NCBI GenBank assembly: GCA_907163375.1 | Contig: CAJQUW010006859.1 | Location: 1 to 64,000 of the forward strand | Origin: Prostheceraeus crozeri | Lineage: Eukaryota; Platyhelminthes; Polycladida; Euryleptidae | Reading direction: 5' to 3' | Length of the DNA stretch: 64,000 nucleotides | Shown: positions 61,199 through 64,000 of the stretch, piece by piece | Position numbering within the stretch: position 1 is the first letter of the stretch | Layout of the letters: every line of letters starts with the position of its first letter | The notes under the pieces: model-generated | Database searches by the model: none | What the model was told of the DNA's origin: nothing | The model's input: only the letters and a program-made list of their open reading frames with translations | Made by a program: the position numbers and the translations under genes

Positions 61199-61360
61199 GT
61201 ACTAGATATCAATTCATTGAACTCATTGGGAATCAGAATCACAAATCTTGAACGAGAGAATGAACTCCTTTGTCGAGAATCTTCCGATGTTAGAGAGGAA
61301 TATAGACGCTTCGTGGATGAAATTGGTGGTCAAATTGTTCAGTCGCTGCTTGTACAAAAG
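61199..61360 (+). CDS. Exon D of the NCKAP5-like coiled-coil gene
   Basis: 162 bp, 54 codons in phase 0, from 'tttttttcag' to AAG|GTAAGG. Text: VLDINSLNSLGIRITNLERE, NELLCRESSDVREEYRRFVD, EIGGQIVQSLLVQK. The pattern RI-x-x-LE-x-EN-x-x-L, then R-E-x-Y-x-R-x-x-D-E, then VQ-x-LL-x-QK is what I recall from the N-terminal coiled coil of vertebrate NCKAP5 and NCKAP5L, where the next residues are an LREEC-type motif. In that family the QK would fall at this exon's end. Those proteins bind microtubule or centrosomal partners; function here is inferred only. The match rests on memory; other coiled-coil families (such as SOGA/MTCL1) are possible. The following exon is not in view. Confidence 0.82.
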
Positions 61361-62078
61361 GTAAGGAAGTGATCTCTATGACGCTAGAATGCAGTGAAAT
61401 CAAAACAGAAACAGGGAAACCGACTTCTGAGTAGCGATCGAAAAAAACATTAAAGCAGACCATACGAAGTACACATCCATTATCGCTTCAATATTACATA
61501 TATGTTTTTTAAATATTTCCGTGAAACTATCTTCTGAATAGCTCACTTCAGTGCATCTGTAGCAGGCATGTTTCCCCCCATAGCAGTCCCACATATATAC
61601 TTAAGAAACTGAAACTTGACCAGAATAGCTCCAGAGCCCAGGTGATAGATTGAGCTCTCAATTGCGAGTATGGATGATACCTTTCACACCTAACTTTGGA
61701 ATATGATTGATAAAGAAATGATAAGATGTCTACAGTAATGTTATTAGTTACACGTCCACATCTGAATCTAATTTGGTTTACACTTTTTGTGTCTCACATT
61801 TTGCGACTGAGCAGGCTTGAAACCATGACATGGCGTCAAGATGGCAAAAAAACGCAAATAGTATTCACAAGGCCGTTGACACGTGTAGTAAACTAACAAG
61901 GCACTGATTAATGCATGCATACGGCCACACTCGTGTCAATTACTCATAAAATGCAATTGATTGCAATTACTATTTTTAAGTACTGTTTTGCTATTTTTAC
62001 TATATTTGTACTTTTTAAGTACACTATCACTTAAATTGATTACAAATACAAATTACTGCGTCTTTCTACAATTACTTT
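61361..62078. other. Intron 4 start
   Basis: No gene. From 61937 the text turns to 'attgcaattac' and 'tttttaagtac' words of the kind seen in subterminal parts of some DNA transposons; similar 'attgcaattacttctc' and 'attacaaattactcatcag' text recurs at 63328-63396, so the minisatellite may lie inside an element of about 1.46 kb. Confidence 0.4.
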
Positions 62079-62840
62079 TCAATTACTTCAGATTATTTGT
62101 TTTTCAATTACTTCAGATTATTTGTTTTTCAATTACTTCAAATTATTTGTTTTTCAATTACTTCAGATTATCTGTTTTCAATTACTTCAGATTATCTGTT
62201 TTTCAATTACTTCAGATTATTTGTTTTTCAATTACTTCAGATTATTTGTTTTTCAATTACTTCAGATTATTTGTTTTTCAATTACTTCAAATTATTTGTT
62301 TTTCAATTACTTCAGATTATCTGTTTTCAATTACTTCAGATTATCTGTTTTTCAATTACTTCAGATTATTTGTTTTTCAATTACTTCAGATTATTTGTTT
62401 TTCAATTACTTCAGATTATTTGTTTTTCAATTACTTCAGATTATTTGTTTTTCAATTACTTCAGATTATTTGTTTTTCAATTACTTCAGATTATCTGTTT
62501 TCAATTACTTCAGATTATCTGTTTTTCAATTACTTCAGATTATTTGTTTTTCAATTACTTCAGATTATTTGTTTTTCAATTACTTCAGATTATCTGTTTT
62601 CAATTACTTCAGATTATTTGTTTTTCAATTACTTCAGATTATTTGTTTTTCAATTACTTCAGATTATTTGTTTTTCAATTACTTCAGATTATTTGTTTTT
62701 CAATTACTTCAGATTATTTGTTTTTCAATTACTTCAGATTATTTGTTTTTCAATTACTTCAGATTATTTGTTTTTCAATTACTTCAGATTATTTGTTTTT
62801 CAATTACTTCAGATTATTTGTTTTTCAATTACTTCAGATT
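62079..62840. repeat. 25-bp T-rich minisatellite, ~30 units
   Basis: The unit is 'caattacttcagattatttg' plus 'ttttt' (25 bp), with some 24-bp units ('atctgtttt'). Because 25 is not a multiple of three and the unit has no stop in any plus-strand frame, three overlapping frames of 263-323 codons appear. They are not genes. Confidence 0.95.
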
Positions 62841-63150
62841 ACTGCCAGTGTTGCACTACACATTCCCCCATCATTTACTTTTTTCTAACGTTGATTACGA
62901 TGCTCCTTCAAATACTGCGCTTGCAGTGTTGACTTTAAATTACCACCTTTTCTCCTTTCCCCAAGTGTTTTAGCCTTTTCATTAGGTTCAAATTGAATAT
63001 ACCTTACTGATGCACCGAGACTTGTGGATTCTAGGAGACTTAAGTTTGCACTTACGTGTATATCTAGTCTAAAATTTAAACAGGGGTTCTAGAGGAATTC
63101 ATGTGCCCTTCTTTTTCCGAAGAAGAAATTGTGTTGGTTTTCCTATTTAG
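62841..63150. other. Intron 4, no feature recognised
   Basis: Nothing that I can support. It ends in the possible acceptor 'ttggttttcctatttag'. Confidence 0.45.
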
Positions 63151-63277
63151 ATTTACGATCAGCAATATGGATTCGGGGAGGGGGGAGAATATCATTACCA
63201 GTACAATGGTTTTGACTTTGACAATGCGTTTCGTCGTAAAATTTTATTTAAACAAAATGCCACCAGTTGTACATCGA
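63151..63277 (+). CDS. Possible J-domain protein exon
   Basis: A 127-bp stretch lies between 'ttttcctatttag' and a strong donor, CGA|GTAAGTG. An in-frame stop at its upstream edge is compatible with an exon start. It reads IYDQQYGFGEGGEYHYQYNG followed by FDFDNAFRRK and about a dozen further residues. 'IYDQ-YG' followed by Gly- and Phe-rich text and 'FDFD-x-x-F' resembles the end of a J domain and the start of the G/F linker in DnaJ-type co-chaperones such as DNAJB9. The HPD-bearing part is not in the adjacent sequence. It could be an exon of a gene nested in or overlapping the host intron, a pseudogene piece, or chance inside a mobile element. Confidence 0.3.
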
Positions 63278-63819
63278 GTAAGTGTCTGTATGACAGCGCA
63301 TCGTCGATGAGGTAGTTTGACTGTAAAGTGATTGCAATTACTTCTCATTTGCATGACTCATAATGTATTTGATTTTAATTACAAATTACTCATCAGTATG
63401 GCAATTTTGTGACCTAAAATTCTAGAAATTTTGATTTGTAAGAATCTACAATTTGACAAATTTTGACCTGAGAAGAAAAGTTAACCGGTTTGCTAGACCT
63501 CTGTAACTTATTACTGTTTCTCTTTTATCACGCTTATTTCTCTATTTGTCACATTTTGCGGGCAGTTTTTTTGTACTTCTCATTTTTATGTAAACGTTCA
63601 CCGAATGTTAAAGTGGAACAAATAAACTACATTATCAATATTATTAAGGCAAGATTGTGTGCCAAAAATTTAACATTTATATATATTCCCAAAATTACAG
63701 TCACAGCATTAAATTCTTTTTATGGTACAAAGACAAGTACTTTCAACATTTTCAGGTGCGAATGGTCTATCTTTTCGAAGTAAATTGTTAAGCAATAAAA
63801 ATGAACGCCCAACGGCACC
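63278..63819. other. Intron 4, no feature recognised
   Basis: A 97-codon AT-rich frame at 63490-63783 has no known domain. Confidence 0.45.
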
Positions 63820-64000
63820 TGAGGTCGACGTACAGCGCTGAAGGTCGGTGTACAGCGCTGAAGGTCGGTGTACAGCGCTGAAGGTCGGTGTACAGCGCTG
63901 AAGGTTTGCGTACAGCGCTGAAGGTCGGTGTACAGCGCTGAAGGTCGGTGTACAGCGCTGAAGGTCGGTGTACAGCGCTGAAGGTCGGCGTACAGCGCTG
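63820..64000. repeat. 20-bp minisatellite, runs past the window
   Basis: The unit is 'gaaggtcggtgtacagcgct' (20 bp), about nine copies with rare changes (tcgacg, tttgcg, tcggcg). It contains the palindrome CAGCGCTG. The array continues beyond the window end. Confidence 0.93.

Noticed and set aside
61961-62973. Three overlapping plus-strand frames of 263-323 codons
   Set aside because: They are translations of a 25-bp tandem repeat without stops; no start, domain or splice context.

Overview
The window is nuclear DNA of a multicellular animal, most likely an invertebrate; I cannot place it more closely. It has spliced exons with GT-AG introns up to about 30 kb. It also has tRNA-derived SINEs, chicken-repeat/L2-like LINE fragments, Penelope-like element fragments and short hAT-like elements with 8-bp target duplications. 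I saw no bacterial operon, rRNA gene, CRISPR array, LTR element or viral gene.

Only one host gene is well supported. Four plus-strand exons (13929-14098, 44763-44853, 50415-50504, 61199-61360) have good splice sites and compatible phases. Joined, they encode a Ser/Gly-rich lead-in followed by a long coiled coil. The last exon carries a pattern (LExEN, RExYxR, DE, VQxLLxQK) that I associate with the N-terminal coiled coil of the Nck-associated protein 5 family (NCKAP5/NCKAP5L). The introns between them are about 30.7, 5.6 and 10.7 kb, and start and end exons lie outside what I can recognise. A possible J-domain-type exon (63151-63277) is a weaker second candidate.

Layout. 1-6.3 kb: AT-rich DNA with diverged repeats and a purine-poor stretch, no gene seen. 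6.3-13.5 kb: a tandem-repeat block, with ~265-bp units carrying long G-runs, a 68-bp-arm palindrome, then a GC-rich minisatellite split by 1.8 kb of almost pure T/G sequence. 13.9-44.8 kb: exon A and intron 1, with SINEs, a 47-bp minisatellite of about 62 units holding two near-identical SINE copies, a LINE fragment, a 23-bp satellite, hAT-like elements, a ~750-bp palindrome and Penelope remnants. 44.8-61.4 kb: exons B, C and D with introns full of inverted repeat pairs, a second SINE family, and a LINE fragment abutting a Penelope GIY-YIG domain. 61.4-64 kb: a 25-bp T-rich minisatellite, the J-like exon candidate, and a 20-bp minisatellite running off the end.

The most interesting points are four pairs of inverted repeats that bracket exons B and C (a known setting for circular RNA), the T/G tract inside a GC-rich array, the large near-perfect palindrome, and the SINE carried within an expanded minisatellite. 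Nothing here amounts to a new gene system that I can defend.
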